A DNA stretch of 64,000 bases from NCBI GenBank assembly GCA_947561395.2, contig OX387186.1, forward strand, positions 46,643,220 through 46,707,219, given 5' to 3'. The notes under the pieces were generated by a model. That model made no database searches. It was not told where the DNA came from and saw only the letters and a program-made list of their open reading frames with translations. The DNA is from Buxus sempervirens. Its lineage: Eukaryota; Streptophyta; Magnoliopsida; Buxales; Buxaceae. Below, in pieces: positions 44,121 through 56,159 of the stretch (positions within the stretch are counted from its first letter, which is position 1; every line of letters begins with the position of its first letter). A program made the position numbers and the translations under genes.

Positions 44121-45600
44121 GGTAATATGCGTAAATAAGGCTCAGATCCTTATACCCACTTACAATATGACAGATGTAAGTGGGTATCAATTCATCTATT
44201 ATGCTTCTAATGTGACCAATACGACCAATATTAGCAAACAATTCATTACAGTGGCCACATAAGGATCAGGTTTGAACTCCTCTACTGCTCTCTTTTTCCA
44301 TATCTGGTAAAACGTAGGTCTACAAAATTCTCTAGTTTCTTAGCATAAGATCAAAGTAGATGTGTCATGAATGCTACAACATTATTTCAGTGCATGCTCA
44401 TATGTAACAATTATTTTTCAAGTTTTCTATAATGTTAGATAATCTACTTTTAGGTGTACATTGTAGATTGAAATAGTCTTTTTATGTAATTAAGAACAGA
44501 TACAGGGGAGAGATTACATGGGAGATGCGAACAAGAAAAAGGAGATGACATTTCTTGCAACAAAAAATGAAAATAACCAAATGTAGGTTAGACAAAAATT
44601 AAAGGGGTAAGAAATACAAAAGGCTCAGGTCAAACATGATAAACATGATAAGCAGCCAAGGGGAGAGGATGATAAACCATATGCCCAGAAAATTGGATGA
44701 CAAGTTGATAGAGGTTGTCATTAATTTACCGAATCATTTCCTGTAGAATTCTATAAAATTAAAAAAACTCACTGAAAATCAACTTTCCCATGCTCATTAA
44801 AACTGCTCCCCAATTTCCTCTTTATAATGGCCCAAATCTAATAAATCCCCATCTTGTACATTATCATAAACAAAAAAGGCTTGTGACTTGAGAAATTTTC
44901 CCGGTTACCCATTTGACTAAAGCCAATCAATATCTTTAACTTAGGAGATCGATTCACATACAATGAATTTCATATACGTAAATATTGCATCTAAATTGTA
45001 TCTCCATGGTTGCAAAATGGAATAGCTGTTGCGGAATTAAAAAAGAAAAAGAAAAAAGAGGATTTAACAAGGAGAAAGATGCAAATACCTTGCGGAAGAT
45101 GTGGAACTTGGCAAGAAAACACAATGTTTTCTGAAAAAGGTGATGATCGGCGGCTACTGAGCTTACTAACCATCTAAAACATTCGTTAAGTCTCACGAAG
45201 ATTGAATCGTGTAAGTGTCGAATAATATTAGGAACTTTAGTGATGATAGTGGGTTCGAATGCAGAGATAATGAAAGAGAGAGCGGTGTTCGAAGAAATGC
45301 TGACGAGAGCAAACAGTTTGCTTTGATTAAGGCAAATCAGAAAAAAAAAAATGGCTTTCGCAGGGGCATGCGACAGGGAAGAGGTCGGAAAAGAGAGATT
45401 AGGCGAGAGAGACGGAGAGAAGATAGCTTTTACGAAGAGAGAGATTAGGGCAAAAGAGATGGAGAGAAGATCAGGGAGAGAGAGATTAGGGCAAAGTGGG
45501 ATAACCGTTCGCGAGTCAGACCGACAGAGAAAATGTCGGAAAGAGTGAGATCGGGGAGAGGGATGAAAGGGATGCCATTTAGCAGAGGTCATTAAAAGAC
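44121..45600. other. Unassigned AT-rich sequence
   Basis: I see no supportable gene. A foldback ATACCCACTTACA/TGTAAGTGGGTAT lies at about 44,152-44,187. A GA-rich stretch at 45,270-45,560 produces long open frames on both strands, which I treat as composition artefacts. Confidence 0.5.
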
Positions 45601-45641
45601 CGCTGCTAAAGATCCACTAAACCCCGCTAGTAGATGTTGGA

Positions 45642-45807
45642 CAGCTACCAACGGCTGTTTCATTTCACAAACCAAACTCAGCCGAAATGGCTGAGTGAAT
45701 GCCTCTTTAATCTGACATATTCTCTACAAATTATTCTGCTTTTTCCCAACTTGTAAACAAAAACATAACTATTTAAGAACAGCCGCTGGTGGCTGTCCAA
45801 CAGCCAC
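45642..45807. promoter_or_regulatory. E downstream palindrome cluster, CAGCCAC-type arms
   Basis: CAGCTACC..GGCTG (45642-45657), CTCAGCC/GGCTGAG (45678-45696) and GTGGCTG/CAGCCAC (45789-45807). The CAGCCAC word also forms the arms of the upstream palindrome at 47,331-47,366. Confidence 0.6.
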
Positions 45808-45904
45808 CTGCAGCTGTTCATCTTCACCTAATTATCACATTTACTTAAAAAAAGAATTTCTCCTTGTTAATCGAGTGTAAGACACACTTTAAGGCATCCA
45901 AGTT

Positions 45905-46375
45905 GTCAGAGAAAGTAATTACTGAATTGGTGCATGAGAACTTCGAATGACAGCTTGAGTTGAAGCATTATCAAAAAAAAGACAGCTTGAGTTGAAATCC
46001 CTGTTGAACCAAATCCAAAAACTGAGGACTGGGATTTGCATAGTATTGAAAGTTTCGGAAGCTGACCCAGATTGTGAATGTGGAGACAAGACTGAATAAG
46101 ACCAAAGACTTCTTCAGTATGTATGAGGAACCACTGAAAAATTCTCTTCTAAGTGTTTAGGAGGAAAAGCAACAGATGGTGCTTGAGAAATCAATTCTTG
46201 TTACATTTCCTAGGTAGCTTAGATCAGAGGCATGAACTCTTGAGACAAAGAGAAATACTTTTAGATCAGGAGAAAAAGTTAAGGACAGATCAGATATTGA
46301 TGGTGTAGGGGGAGAAACAAGAAATTCTTGAGATGAATGAACATTTGAGATTGAAAGTGAAGGAAGGGGCCCATC
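45905..46375 (+). pseudogene. NETWORKED1 (KIP1-like) actin-binding protein gene fragment
   Basis: Plus-strand frames read QLELKSLLNQIQKLRTGIC, LKVSEADPDCECGDKTE, VLEKSILVTF and ILEMNEHLRLKVKEG, in the order found in the coiled-coil part of plant NET1-type proteins, which link actin to membranes. At least three stops (near 46,100, 46,125 and 46,215) and frame changes break it. It is a fragment with no start, NAB domain or C-terminus. A direct repeat close to CTGTTCATC...CACATTTRCTTAAAAAAA flanks it at 45,815-45,855 and 46,378-46,403, suggesting insertion with duplication inside LTR E. The call rests on my memory of the family. Confidence 0.7.
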
Positions 46376-47156
46376 GGCTGTTCATCACATTTGCTTAAAA
46401 AAACAGGTTCGCCCAAAACAGTATTACAACACTTAAAAAAAACTTCAGGTTCGGCTGTTAAAAAATGCATTGTATTGTATAGCAAATTGTATTATCATAT
46501 ATTTTTTACTAGTCTATTCCCCAACACTTAAAAAAACTCGGACTCTGCCGGATAAGAGACATGCTTTGTATACTTTCATTTGTCAATTTAACAACACTGA
46601 AAAATTCAAATTCGGCTATAATAGTGACATGCTTTATATCATTTTCATTTGACAATCTAACAACATAAAAAATATTTTATTAAAGAATCAATAAACAAAA
46701 TAAAAAAAAAAACCTGATATGGAGTTGGTTTCTCAGAAACTGGTAAGCACAACTCCGGATGTTTCCCCCCTTCCTCTTGCACAACCTTCTTCCTCCTTTT
46801 TCTCACTTCCCTCTTTGCTTCTTTTTTTTTTTTTTCAAGAACTCTCTTCTTTTGATCCTCCTCCTTTTTTGCTTCCAACTTCAAGCCCTTTTATAGAGAA
46901 TTCCCACCCCTTCAAATTCTTAACCCCTAACCTTTCCTCTTCCTCTCCTAAACCTCTCATTTCCTTAACTTCTCCTCTTCCTCTATTAAACAACTAACCC
47001 CATAACTCCTCCTCTTCCTCTCTTAAACCCTTAACTCTTCCTCTTCCTCTCTTAGACACCCTTATTCATTTAGTTTTGGTCAAAGTCTATTTTGTCCCAC
47101 ATTTTTATTAGGCTTATATTTTTTTTAAGCTTTGTCTCAATGTCTCAAGAGAATAT

Positions 47157-47366
47157 GAGTTGGACCAATTCGTCCAACTCATTTTTCTTTGTTTATTTTT
47201 ATTTTCTTTTAATCTTAAACTTTTATTAACTTTGTTATTAAATTTTTTATTTATTTTCATAACAAACCCCATTAGGAAACTTACTCATTTACTAAAACAA
47301 CCCCACAAATTTTTAATTTATAATTGGTTACATGGCAGCCACCATGGTGTACATGTGGCTGCCATG
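47157..47366. promoter_or_regulatory. E upstream palindromes
   Basis: GAGTTGGAC/GTCCAACTC at 47157-47180 and CATGGCAGCCAC/GTGGCTGCCATG at 47331-47366 are both perfect. They lie upstream of the LTR TATA box on the minus strand. Confidence 0.7.
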
Positions 47367-47618
47367 TGCCATCCAATTTCGGTTTTGTAAAAATCCCCAA
47401 ACTACCCTTTATTTCTTTTATTCATAACTTAGCCGTTTGAGATCCGATTTGAGCACGGTTTGGTGCATCGGAATCGGCTCAGAATTCTCTTTATTATGGA
47501 CTTGTTATTTCCAAAAAGACGGGTCCATTATAAAAACCTCGATTTACGTGCCCACATATATGCCGGTTTAAGATATGCTTCTTGAACAATTTTATGGTGC
47601 AAAAATGAGGTGCTGACA

Positions 47619-49282
47619 CACTGTACATGAAATTTCAACCGTATGTCTCAAAGTGCGTAAACCATACCCGAAATTCAACAATCACAGAATATTGTAAGAC
47701 TCATTAAGAAAAGTAGGCCTTCTAAAAGTACATAAACAGGTATCTGAAATACGAAGTTCGGCATGTACCACCCAAGCATGCAACCATTGGTATCTGAACA
47801 ATGGGATGGCCACTAATCAACACATATAGGGCACCTCACCAACGACTGGTATCTGAAATCAGACCCTATTGTACATGTATACCCCCCAATATAAACTAAC
47901 TTGCAAAGGAAACACGAACGCAAACTCGGAGTAACCAACCAAATAAAAACCTCTCCACTCTCTAGCTTAACCCTATGGATCCATATGCAACTATGCCCAC
48001 TAGACACCAATAGCTATTACTCACTCATTATCAATGCAAAATCAGAAATAGTGCCTAGTTGCGTATAGGGTTTTCCAAAGCTTATACACTATCCAAGAAG
48101 TAACTAAATGTACTCAAATCTGGTATGAAGTTTCTCTGACAAATTCCAGTAATCAAAACACTTTAAAAATATACTTATATTGAGTAAGATTCATCCCATT
48201 CAACTCAAATCAGTTTTTGAAATAGCCAAAGTCCATGTATACCCAAAGTTAGACATATTTTAGCAAAACGTACCCAAAACACTTATTAAATTATTTTTAA
48301 TCAAACAATCAGTGGAAACAGTTTGTAAACACTTAATATTTCGCGGTACAAAGGTTTAACATCTTTAGAAATCATTTTATTATGTAATTTTTCTCAAAAT
48401 TCAGAAACTCAAAACTCTATATCGATCGCTCGATCCACGCGCTCGAGCGAAGTGGTTAGCGATCTCAATACTAACATTTGATCAAAAAATGTCAGGGGCA
48501 CTCAACATGGGTGATCAAGTGATCATGTTGGGCGACCTAATTATTTAAGAAGAATTGAATTGGCTCTCAACCCCATCGCTTAAGCGATGTGTTGGGCCAT
48601 TAATGAAGTAAGATTTATAGGCAAGACACTAAACCGGATCGCTCAAGCGATTGTGTTGAGCGCTCGTCAAACAGCAGCTAATTCTTAAACTTGAAACATA
48701 TGTTTTGTGCAATAAACTTTATTTTGTACATTATATCATCTCTAATAAGACCCAAAATCATATATACAACACTCCAAAATATGCTATTCAATCAAAACCT
48801 CAATAAACAACATTTAATGACAAATCGCATCGATCGAGGAATGTTGTCTCTCCTTTTCCTCTTCTATTTCCTTTGCTTTGGATCTGATCTATTTACTTTC
48901 AGCAAAACAAAGCTTTTTCTAGCTTACAGGAACTCTCCAACCAACAACTCTCCTTCGCACAGTGTTCTCTCGCTTTAGCCATCAGAGACAAACAATATAT
49001 ACGATCCAAGCGTATGCTACATTAAGAGAAACCCTATTTTATTATGGGTTATCCAATGTATCTCATCTCTATTAGCTACCATACATCTAACCAATAAGAC
49101 TTAAAATAACTCTAGGGACTATACTCACCCCACTATCTCATGATCCAACGGTTGGATTTACTTCGTACTCTGGATCTTCTCCATCCATGTGATTACGTCA
49201 TTTCCAGATTTTAGTAAGGATCACATTTAATTATTCAAATATTTATTTAATTAAAAATTCTGAAAATTTTGGGGTCTTACAG
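47619..49282 (+). mobile_element. Partial gypsy-type LTR C2
   Basis: The 3' end AAAATTTTGGGGTCTTACA at 49282 matches the end of LTR C. Three GGTATCTGAA cores (47,741, 47,790 and 47,848) recall the constant-core units of C; the second has arms CCATT/AATGG. A palindrome cluster with ATCGCT arms lies at 48,427-48,670. The 5' boundary is uncertain. Confidence 0.5.
48427..48670. promoter_or_regulatory. C2 palindrome cluster, ATCGCT...AGCGAT arms
   Basis: TCGCTCGA..TCGAGCGA (about 48,427), CAACATG/CATGTTG around TGATCA words (48,503-48,530), CATCGCTTAAGCGATG (48,574-48,589) and ATCGCTCAAGCGAT (about 48,638). Each is followed by GTGTTG or TGTTGGG. Confidence 0.65.
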
Positions 49283-49941
49283 ATAGTGCTCCAAGGTATT
49301 CCGTGAAGAACATATCTAGCATTCGCTGGCACCGAATTCCAATAGTTAGTGTAGACACCGGTGCAATTGAGAGAAATGTTGGGCCGGAGGACTTGCTGTC
49401 CCATACACAACTTCTTTTAGGGTCGTCGAGTCAGGTAAATAGTCCATTGGTCAGTAAGAGTAAGGATGATGGGCCATCTAGGCCTTTATCTATTTGGGAG
49501 ATTGGGCTTGTGAGTAATAACTGGGAGATCCAGCACACAAATTTGGTTTCCGATGAAGGCAGCTCAAGGTCTATTGCGGCCCACTCGTCCGTTTTCACAT
49601 TCTCTGCTCCAGAAGGGTCAAGGAACATAGGTAAATTAGCAATGGCCAACTTTTTAATGACAAACTTCTTCCCCAAAGAATGGTAGGACAAGGATTCAAC
49701 AAAGGACATATAGCTATTCGCAGCTCCCCATCTTGTGTTATCTAACAAGAGGCTCAAGCTCCCCACTAAGAGAGGAAGTGACAAAGGACGACTTAATAGA
49801 AGGTCTAAGCATGGAGGAAATGGCCAACTAAGCATCCCCAAGGAAACTCTCCGAACCGTGAAGAAAAGAAAATTTTCTCTGCTTTAGGTGCTCTTTATTG
49901 CTTCTGGTTCCTATCTTGACAACGGGAGGGTTACAAAAACA
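49283..49941 (+). other. Sequence upstream of LINE ORF2
   Basis: An open stretch at 49303-49686 has no domain I recognise (DGPSRPLSIWEIGLV). It could be decayed LINE ORF1 tail or 5' sequence. It lies directly before the endonuclease start at 49942. Confidence 0.3.
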
Positions 49942-51134
49942 TGAAAATATTTTTTTGGACTTGTCATGGTCTTGGTCAGACCTTGACTCTTCTTTTTGAA
50001 AGACCAGATTTTGAGATGCAGTCCTGATCTTATTTGACAGGATAGAAGGATTTGGGAAAATGTATGGATTTGGGAAGAATTTCTTTACCTCACCTTCATT
50101 TGACAGGAAAGAAGGATTTTTGATATTATGGAAGTGGCACTTTAGTGTATCTGTTTTGGTCATGGAGTCTTGGTTTATTTTAATTCAGGTTTCGTCTAGG
50201 GGGTGTACGTGGTATACATGCTTCATACATGCAAGTTCAAATACTGAAATTCAAGCTCAGCAGTGGCAGATGGTTAAAGATATGGCAGCTAGCTTCACAG
50301 TCCCTTGGATGATTTGTTGTGACTTCAATGTGTTATTGCATCCATCTGAGAAGAGAGGGGGCTCAACATTAACTGAAGGCAGATGAATAAGTTTTTTGAA
50401 TTGATCCAAGATTGAAAGCTAGTTGATACTCCAATAGAAGGCCCAAGATTTACGTGGTATAACGGTCAACAGGGATTTAGAAGAATATCGGAGAAATTAT
50501 ACGTGTGCTTTTTATCTACAGATTTTTATGATCTTTTTTCTCAGCCAATAGCTTACTCCCACCCAATTTTCTCTTCTGATCATTGCCCCATTCTAATGGT
50601 GTGATGTGCTTAGTAAACAGGAAAAAACATTGGCCTTTGAGGTTTGAAGCGATGTGGATCCAAGAAGAGTCATGCCAGCCCACCGTGGAAAATTCTTGGC
50701 AGGGATCTGATGGAATCCCTCGCCAAAAAGATTTATGTGCGAAATTCTCTACCCTTGCATCGGATTTAAAGCAATGGAACAAGGACAAGGTGGGATGCAT
50801 TCACAAGAGAAAGAATCAGCAGAGAATTCAAGAATTAATGGAGTCAAATCCGTCCCCGGTACGGGAAATGGAGGAGAAAAGAGTTTACTAGGAATTTGCT
50901 AAGGTGCTGAAACAGGTTGAAACCTTTTGGTTTCATAAATCAAGAATAGCTTGGCTCAAAGATGGAGACAGGAATACATTGTTCTTCCATAAGTCCACCC
51001 TTGTGAGAAGACAACCAAATCATATTTACTCTCTAAAGGCAGACAACAATGAGGAGGTCTCATCAAGAAGGGCTCTTGAAGAATTGGTAACTCAGTACTT
51101 TCAAGACATGTATAAAGCTTCTCCGTGTTGGTCG
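49942..51134 (+). pseudogene. Plant L1 LINE ORF2, endonuclease to pre-RT part, 3' truncated
   Basis: MKIFFWTCHGLGQ at 49942 matches the start of plant L1 ORF2 endonucleases. Later frames carry WMICCDFNVLLHPSEKRGG (endonuclease core), PRFTWYNG, SDHCPI, and RIAWLKDGDRNTLFFHKST, the conserved segment just before RT. Stops and frameshifts are frequent (near 50,010, 50,386 and 50,600). At 51135 the frame is cut by LTR B2; the RT part would lie beyond that element and is not in the window. Confidence 0.85.
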
Positions 51135-51186
51135 TGTAGACACCTGATTTTTGCACCCCCGAAAATGCAGAAAATAAAAATTTGAA
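51135..51186 (+). mobile_element. LTR B2, 5' end
   Basis: TGTAGACACCTGATTTTTGC matches the B1 LTR start. The LTR is split by the MULE at 51187 and resumes at 59347 with AAATTTTAATTAAAAAGTC, which lines up with B1 at about 6948. The five bases before it are GGTCG, a possible TSD. Confidence 0.85.
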
Positions 51187-52433
51187 GGGGAAATTATGAA
51201 AAAGTGCTACTTTACAGCCATTATTATAAAAACATGCCACAAAGATGGCAAATTGCAAAAACATACCACTTTTGAGAAATAATTATGGAAAAGGGTCATT
51301 GCACATTTACCACATTTCGAATGCCCAAAATACCCCTGAATAAAAGGGAAGAAAGAGAGGGAAACACTTGAGTTATTTCCCACTCCTCCCTGTTTCTCTC
51401 TTCTCTTCTCCGAAGAATACCAGGGGTCGACGAACAACCGACCTCATTTTCTTCCTCTCTTCGCCGACGAACACAGGTTGTTTCCCCACTCACATTTTCG
51501 CTCCTTCGCCGCCGATGAGCTGTCCTCCTTCCCCATTTCCCTTAATTTTTTTGGTTTATGTGCGTACGAAAGAGATTTTTCCCAAAAGAGAAAAACAGTG
51601 AACGAAGAAGATAGAGAAACTAGGAACCCTAGTCTGGACGATATCCTCACCGGTTGCATGATCTGGGCTGATGTGCTATTTTTGCTTGCTTGCCTTCACA
51701 ATCTGTCTGAAGCCTCTGAAAAATGGCGACTAACACTAGTAAGCACCCTCTAGAGCCATCAATTTTTTTCGATTCCCTTCTAAAAAAACATTCACTAGTG
51801 GCAGTTCTGGTTGAGCTTCATATTTTTGTTCATTTCCTTTATTTTTTCAATCATTTTGCTATTTTTATATGTGATTGATGGATTTGGACGAAATGAGGAT
51901 GATTGAGCTGCTGGGATCTTTCCGCAATGTACCGTTATGGGTGATGCTTTTGTTTATTGTAGTTGTGAGCATCTGACTGGTAGTTTTGGTATATGTTTGG
52001 TGGTCTGATTGAAGGTTCTTTTGTTTCAGAACATATTGTGTTTTCCACGGGTTTTGTACATTCCTCTTGGGGATTTTGTTAGCTGCATACAAAACTTGAT
52101 CAGTTGCTTATCTTATTTTTCTTGTAGCATTTTTTTTTCCATATTTAGCAGTTCTGCTGGAGCTTTCGTCCAATTCTTTTGGTCACTTGTTCCATTTTAA
52201 TTTTTTAATTTGCTAGCAATTTTACTTGTTCTTGGATAGGCAATGGATGAGGCATATTTTGTGCCGTCAGTGAAAAAGCTCAGCAAAAATAAGGAAGGGA
52301 GATACATTGGCAAGTTTATTAGGAGCTTTTTTGTTGTATCATTTTTTTTTTGTTCATTTGCCAAATCCCTTTTCTTTAGATTTGAAGTATGACCCTTCAT
52401 CATGTTGGTAGCTTCTTAGTTTCTTATATTTGA

Positions 52434-52893
52434 CTTTTTCCTTTTTGATCGGTAAATAAGATATATTATATATAGATTATTTGAAACATGATTTAGGTAC
52501 ACAGATAGTGTACCTATGGTACATAACAAAATTCAAACATTCAGTTCCCCAGACTGTGTTTTACATATTCCAATAACTCCCCCCTCAATGATGACAAAGC
52601 AGTCCTCATAACTGATGCTTGACTCTCCGCACCTAATTTGGAAACATGTGACATAAGATCAGGTCTTGAAACTGCACACCATTCATCATACCATGTGCTG
52701 ACAACCAATTATGCATGAGCCTCAAAACTTTCCTTTCTAGGTATGCCAGATTACGCTCTAGACTTCTAAAAATTCTGTTGTTCCTCTCTCCCCAGATTAC
52801 CCAAGCAATGGAGGCAGGAGCAATATTCCACAACAAGTTCTTTCGGAAGGAATTGATAGCATACCTGATGCTCCACCCTGCAAACGAAATCAA
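52434..52893 (-). pseudogene. LINE ORF2 C-terminus and 3' UTR fragment
   Basis: The minus strand encodes ASIAWVIWGERNNRIFRSLER, the conserved segment near the C-terminus of plant L1 ORF2 (zf-RVT region). The 3' part reads to TATCTTATTTACCGATCAAA and a short A tract at about 52,436-52,446. It is a 5'-truncated LINE insertion lying next to the glycosyltransferase fragment inside the MULE. No clear TSD was found. Confidence 0.7.
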
Positions 52894-53070
52894 GTACTCA
52901 TGAAACTAGCCACACATGTTGAGAGGAGGCTAACGATGGGAAAGAAGGGTTATGAGAGGGTAAAGGACAGGTTTATGGAGCACCACATGGCAGAGAGAAT
53001 TGCTTCATGTCATAAAGGAAGCCTTGCAAGAGGCAAAGAACCATGCACATTTCTAAAATGTAAGATCCTT
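52880..53070 (+). pseudogene. Captured glycosyltransferase C-terminal fragment
   Basis: The frame MKLATHVERRLTMGKKGYERV, then FMEHHMAERIA resembles the C-terminal helices of plant GT-B (family 4-type) glycosyltransferases. The end (SCHKGSLARGKEP) is frameshifted relative to a KEVLQ-like ending. It is a partial exon within the MULE. The call rests on motif memory and short length. Confidence 0.5.
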
Positions 53071-53364
53071 TTACCATCGGAGGAAACACTCCAGTCTTCG
53101 GCTTTAGATATAGGAAGCCAGGACTTTATTTTCTTGAAAAAGGGTAATATATTAGCAAGTTCTTAGTGTCTCATTTTCACTTTGTTGTGTCTTTAACAAT
53201 TCGAAACAATGTACATAGACAAACAATTTAGCAGTCAATAGCTATAGTTTTCCTTTTTCTTTAGTTTTGATCATCTCTAATACCACCTCAATTTACAACT
53301 CAAAAAAGCTCCATGACGTAAAATAAGCGAAGAACAGGGAAGTTTGAGGATGATCCCACAGAAG

Positions 53365-54475
53365 TAGGATGGTATCCTACGCTCGAATCCCACATATCCT
53401 TAGCTCGATTCCCATGTATCTTACGCTCGAGTCCCACGTATCCTCCGCTCGAGTCCCACGTATCCTTATCTCGATTCCCACGTATCTTACGCTCGAGTCC
53501 CACGTATCCTACCTTTTAGTCCCATGTAAAATAGCCCAAGTCCCACGTATCCTTAGCTCGATTCCCATGTATCTTACGCTCGAGTCCCACATATCCTACC
53601 TTCGAGTTCCATGTAAAATAGCTCGAATCCCACGTATCCTTAGCTCGATTCCAATGTATTTTACACTCGAGTCCCACGTATCCTATGCTCGAGTCCCACA
53701 TCCCACGTATCCTATGCTCGAGTCCCACGTATCCTTAGCTCGATTCCCATATATCTTACGCTCGAGTCCCACGTATCCTACCTTCGAGTCCCATGTAAAA
53801 TAGCCCGAATCCCACGTATCCTTAGCTCGATTCCAATGTATTTTACGCTCAAGTCCCACGTATCCTATGCTCAAGTCCTACGTATCGTACGCTCGAGTCC
53901 CACGTATCCTTAGCTCGATTCCCATGTATCTTACACTCGAGTCCCACATATCCTACCTTCAAGTCCCATGTAAAATAGCTCGAGTCCCATGTATCCTTAG
54001 CTCGATTCCAATGTATTTTACGCTCGAGTCCCACGTATCCTACGCTCGAGTCCCACGTCCCACGTCCCACGTATCCTACGCTTGAATCCCACGTATCCTT
54101 AGCTCAATTCCCATGTATCTTATGCTCGAGTCCCACATATCCTACCTTCGAGTCCCATGTAAAATAGCCCGAGTCCCACGTATCCTTAGCTCGAGTCCCA
54201 TGTAAAATAGCTCGAGTCCCACGTATCCTTAGCTCGAGTCCCATGTAAAATAGCTCGAGTCCCACGTATCCTTAGCTCGAGTCCCGCATAAAATAACTCG
54301 AGTCCCACGTATGCTTAGCTCAAGTCCCACGTATGTTTAGCTCGAGTCTCGCGTAAAATAACTCGAGTCCCACGTATGCTTAGCTCGAGTCCCACGTATG
54401 CTTAGCTCGAGTCCCACGTAAAATAGCTCGAGTCCCACGTATCCTACGCTCGATTCCCATGTAAAATACTACTAA
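53365..54475. repeat. Minisatellite of 21-22 bp inside the MULE
   Basis: About 50 units of a GCTCGAGTCCCACGTATCCT type alternate with a shorter CCATGTAAAATAGCTCGAG variant. Many units contain the palindrome CTCGAG. Open frames on both strands follow from the repeat and are not genes. Local higher-order repeats of about 115-190 bp are visible. Confidence 0.85.
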
Positions 54476-54851
54476 AAAGTCCCATGTTGGTGTGCTTGAG
54501 TCGTACGTCAAGTACGATCGAGTACCCCATCTTACAATCTGAATTTGATTGGTGCTGCAGCTGCATATAAAAAATACTAATTCAACCAATCAAAAACATG
54601 AAATTTACATTGAATGTCGGCCATGTGTCCTTACATTGAAAAATATGACCATATATTCAATATTGATGCATACCTGCATAGGAATCCAAACTGATTCACA
54701 ATACATAAATTACGTGTATAACTTTGTAGAGATCAACAATACTTTCGTCCTAGCCAAGATCCAGAAGATTTTACACAGTGCAGTGGTAGAACTAAATAAA
54801 AGAAATAAAATGATGGTCTCAATATATAGGTCAGCAGACGCAAGGAAAAAT

Positions 54852-55076
54852 TTATGTTCTCTTGAGGTTGGGTTTCATAATTTGTGAAGTCTGATCCTTG
54901 GATTGGAATGTTTCTTCAAAAGCTAATTTATCAACTTGGGCTTTCAGTTCATGAAGCCGATGACCAATCCTTGATGATATGGCATCATATAGTGCTCCTC
55001 TTGAGACATGTTGGGTATCATCCATTGCAAGCAAATCATCAAACTAAATGGGATCACCAACAAGTACTGTCACCTG
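54852..55076 (-). pseudogene. Captured tafazzin-like acyltransferase exon
   Basis: The minus strand begins with an intron end TGTAAAATCTGCAG at about 55,077, then VTVLVGDPI, a TAG, FDDLLAMDDTQHVSRGALYDA and RIGHRLHELKAQVDKLA, ending at a stop near 54,852. GDPI...FDDLL and the helical C-terminal segment resemble the last exon of plant tafazzin/monolysocardiolipin acyltransferase-like proteins (mitochondrial phospholipid remodelling). Only this exon is visible. The preserved splice site indicates capture from genomic DNA. Confidence 0.6.
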
Positions 55077-55099
55077 CAGATTTTACACAAAAAAGAGTT

Positions 55100-56150
55100 T
55101 AGTTAAAAACAGGGAGTATACAAAGCATGTCTCCCATATCAAAGAATGAGAAAAAAGAAAAAGAAAAATGGGAGTAATGGTTTGTTTGATATTCATTATA
55201 GGAATCAGTTCCGAAAATGTGTTACAACCCACAACAGATTAATCTTGGCATATTTATAACCATGCCCCACCCAATAATTTTGTCATGCTTTAAATCTGCT
55301 ACTACAATATAACTAGGCAACTACCATCGAGCATTCTCTATGCTCTGCATGGACAAATTATAAAAGGAAAGAACTGGGGAAAATGATCCCATTCATATAC
55401 CTCAAGAGGAGAGGGGACAAAAGGGAAAAACATATAGTAATGAATATCACAAGAATGAGACCAATTTTTTCTTACTTTCCTGTAAGATCATTTGGTTCAT
55501 TCACCTCTAATTGCAAAAGCAATACCCATGAACATGCCCCTCCCCCTCCCCACCCAAAACCCTCTCTTCCTTCAGAGATAATTAATTCAATATAAGTTCC
55601 CATCATAGAACAAAAATCTTGATTCAAAGACAATATTGAAAATGAACAGAATCATCTTAGCAGATTTAAGTGATGGTCCTTACATGCAACAACACTTGTA
55701 TTAACATGAAATAGTCTAACATAAATAAGCTCTCACCAATCACAACAAATAGACGTGCGTGCACATGCGAGTGCGTGAGTGTATTCTCAAAAAATAAAAA
55801 TAAAAATCTTATAGAGAATACATGCATCCTAGAAAATCCAGAAAGCAACTTATGAAGAAAATAAAGTAATAACTTGGAATGTGCAACAAAACACATACAT
55901 GGCAAGAGAAAATAGCAGAAAGGGTGAAGTTGAGCGAAAAGGGTGATTAGACACTTGAATGGCAGTTATACTTGATACATGGCAAAAGAAAAAGAAAACA
56001 AATACGTAATTAAGACTCCTATTGATTAATTTAGATAATTGCGAAACAAATACAGTTATACTTGATATTGTTTTAGTATTTACATCCACATACATAAGAT
56101 ATGCTTAATACAAAAAGGCAGGAAAAAATATGCTTTTGATCCATTATAAC
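55100..56150. other. MULE interior without recognised gene
   Basis: AT-rich sequence, possibly intron or intergenic DNA captured with the neighbouring exons. I see no supportable coding region. Confidence 0.4.
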
Positions 56151-56159
56151 ATACATTAT

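Larger units (their letters stand above)
45601..47618 (-). mobile_element. Family-D-like LTR E, minus strand, left end undefined
   Basis: The minus strand starts TGTCAGCACCTCATTTTTGC at 47618, like D1. Palindromes lie at 47,157-47,366, then CTATAAAAGGG at 46,887-46,897 and a CT-rich leader. A second palindrome cluster lies at 45,642-45,807, about 1.1 kb downstream of the TATA box, as in D1. A NET1-like gene fragment lies between. I could not find the 3' end or TSD. Confidence 0.6.

Noticed and set aside
44954..45592. 212-codon open frame on the minus strand
   Set aside because: It lies over GA/CT-rich DNA that also keeps plus-strand frames open, and has no recognisable domain or plausible gene context.
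53300..54589. Several open frames on both strands rich in repeated VGLERKIHGNRAKDTWDS-like text
   Set aside because: They are translations of the 22-bp minisatellite and not genes.
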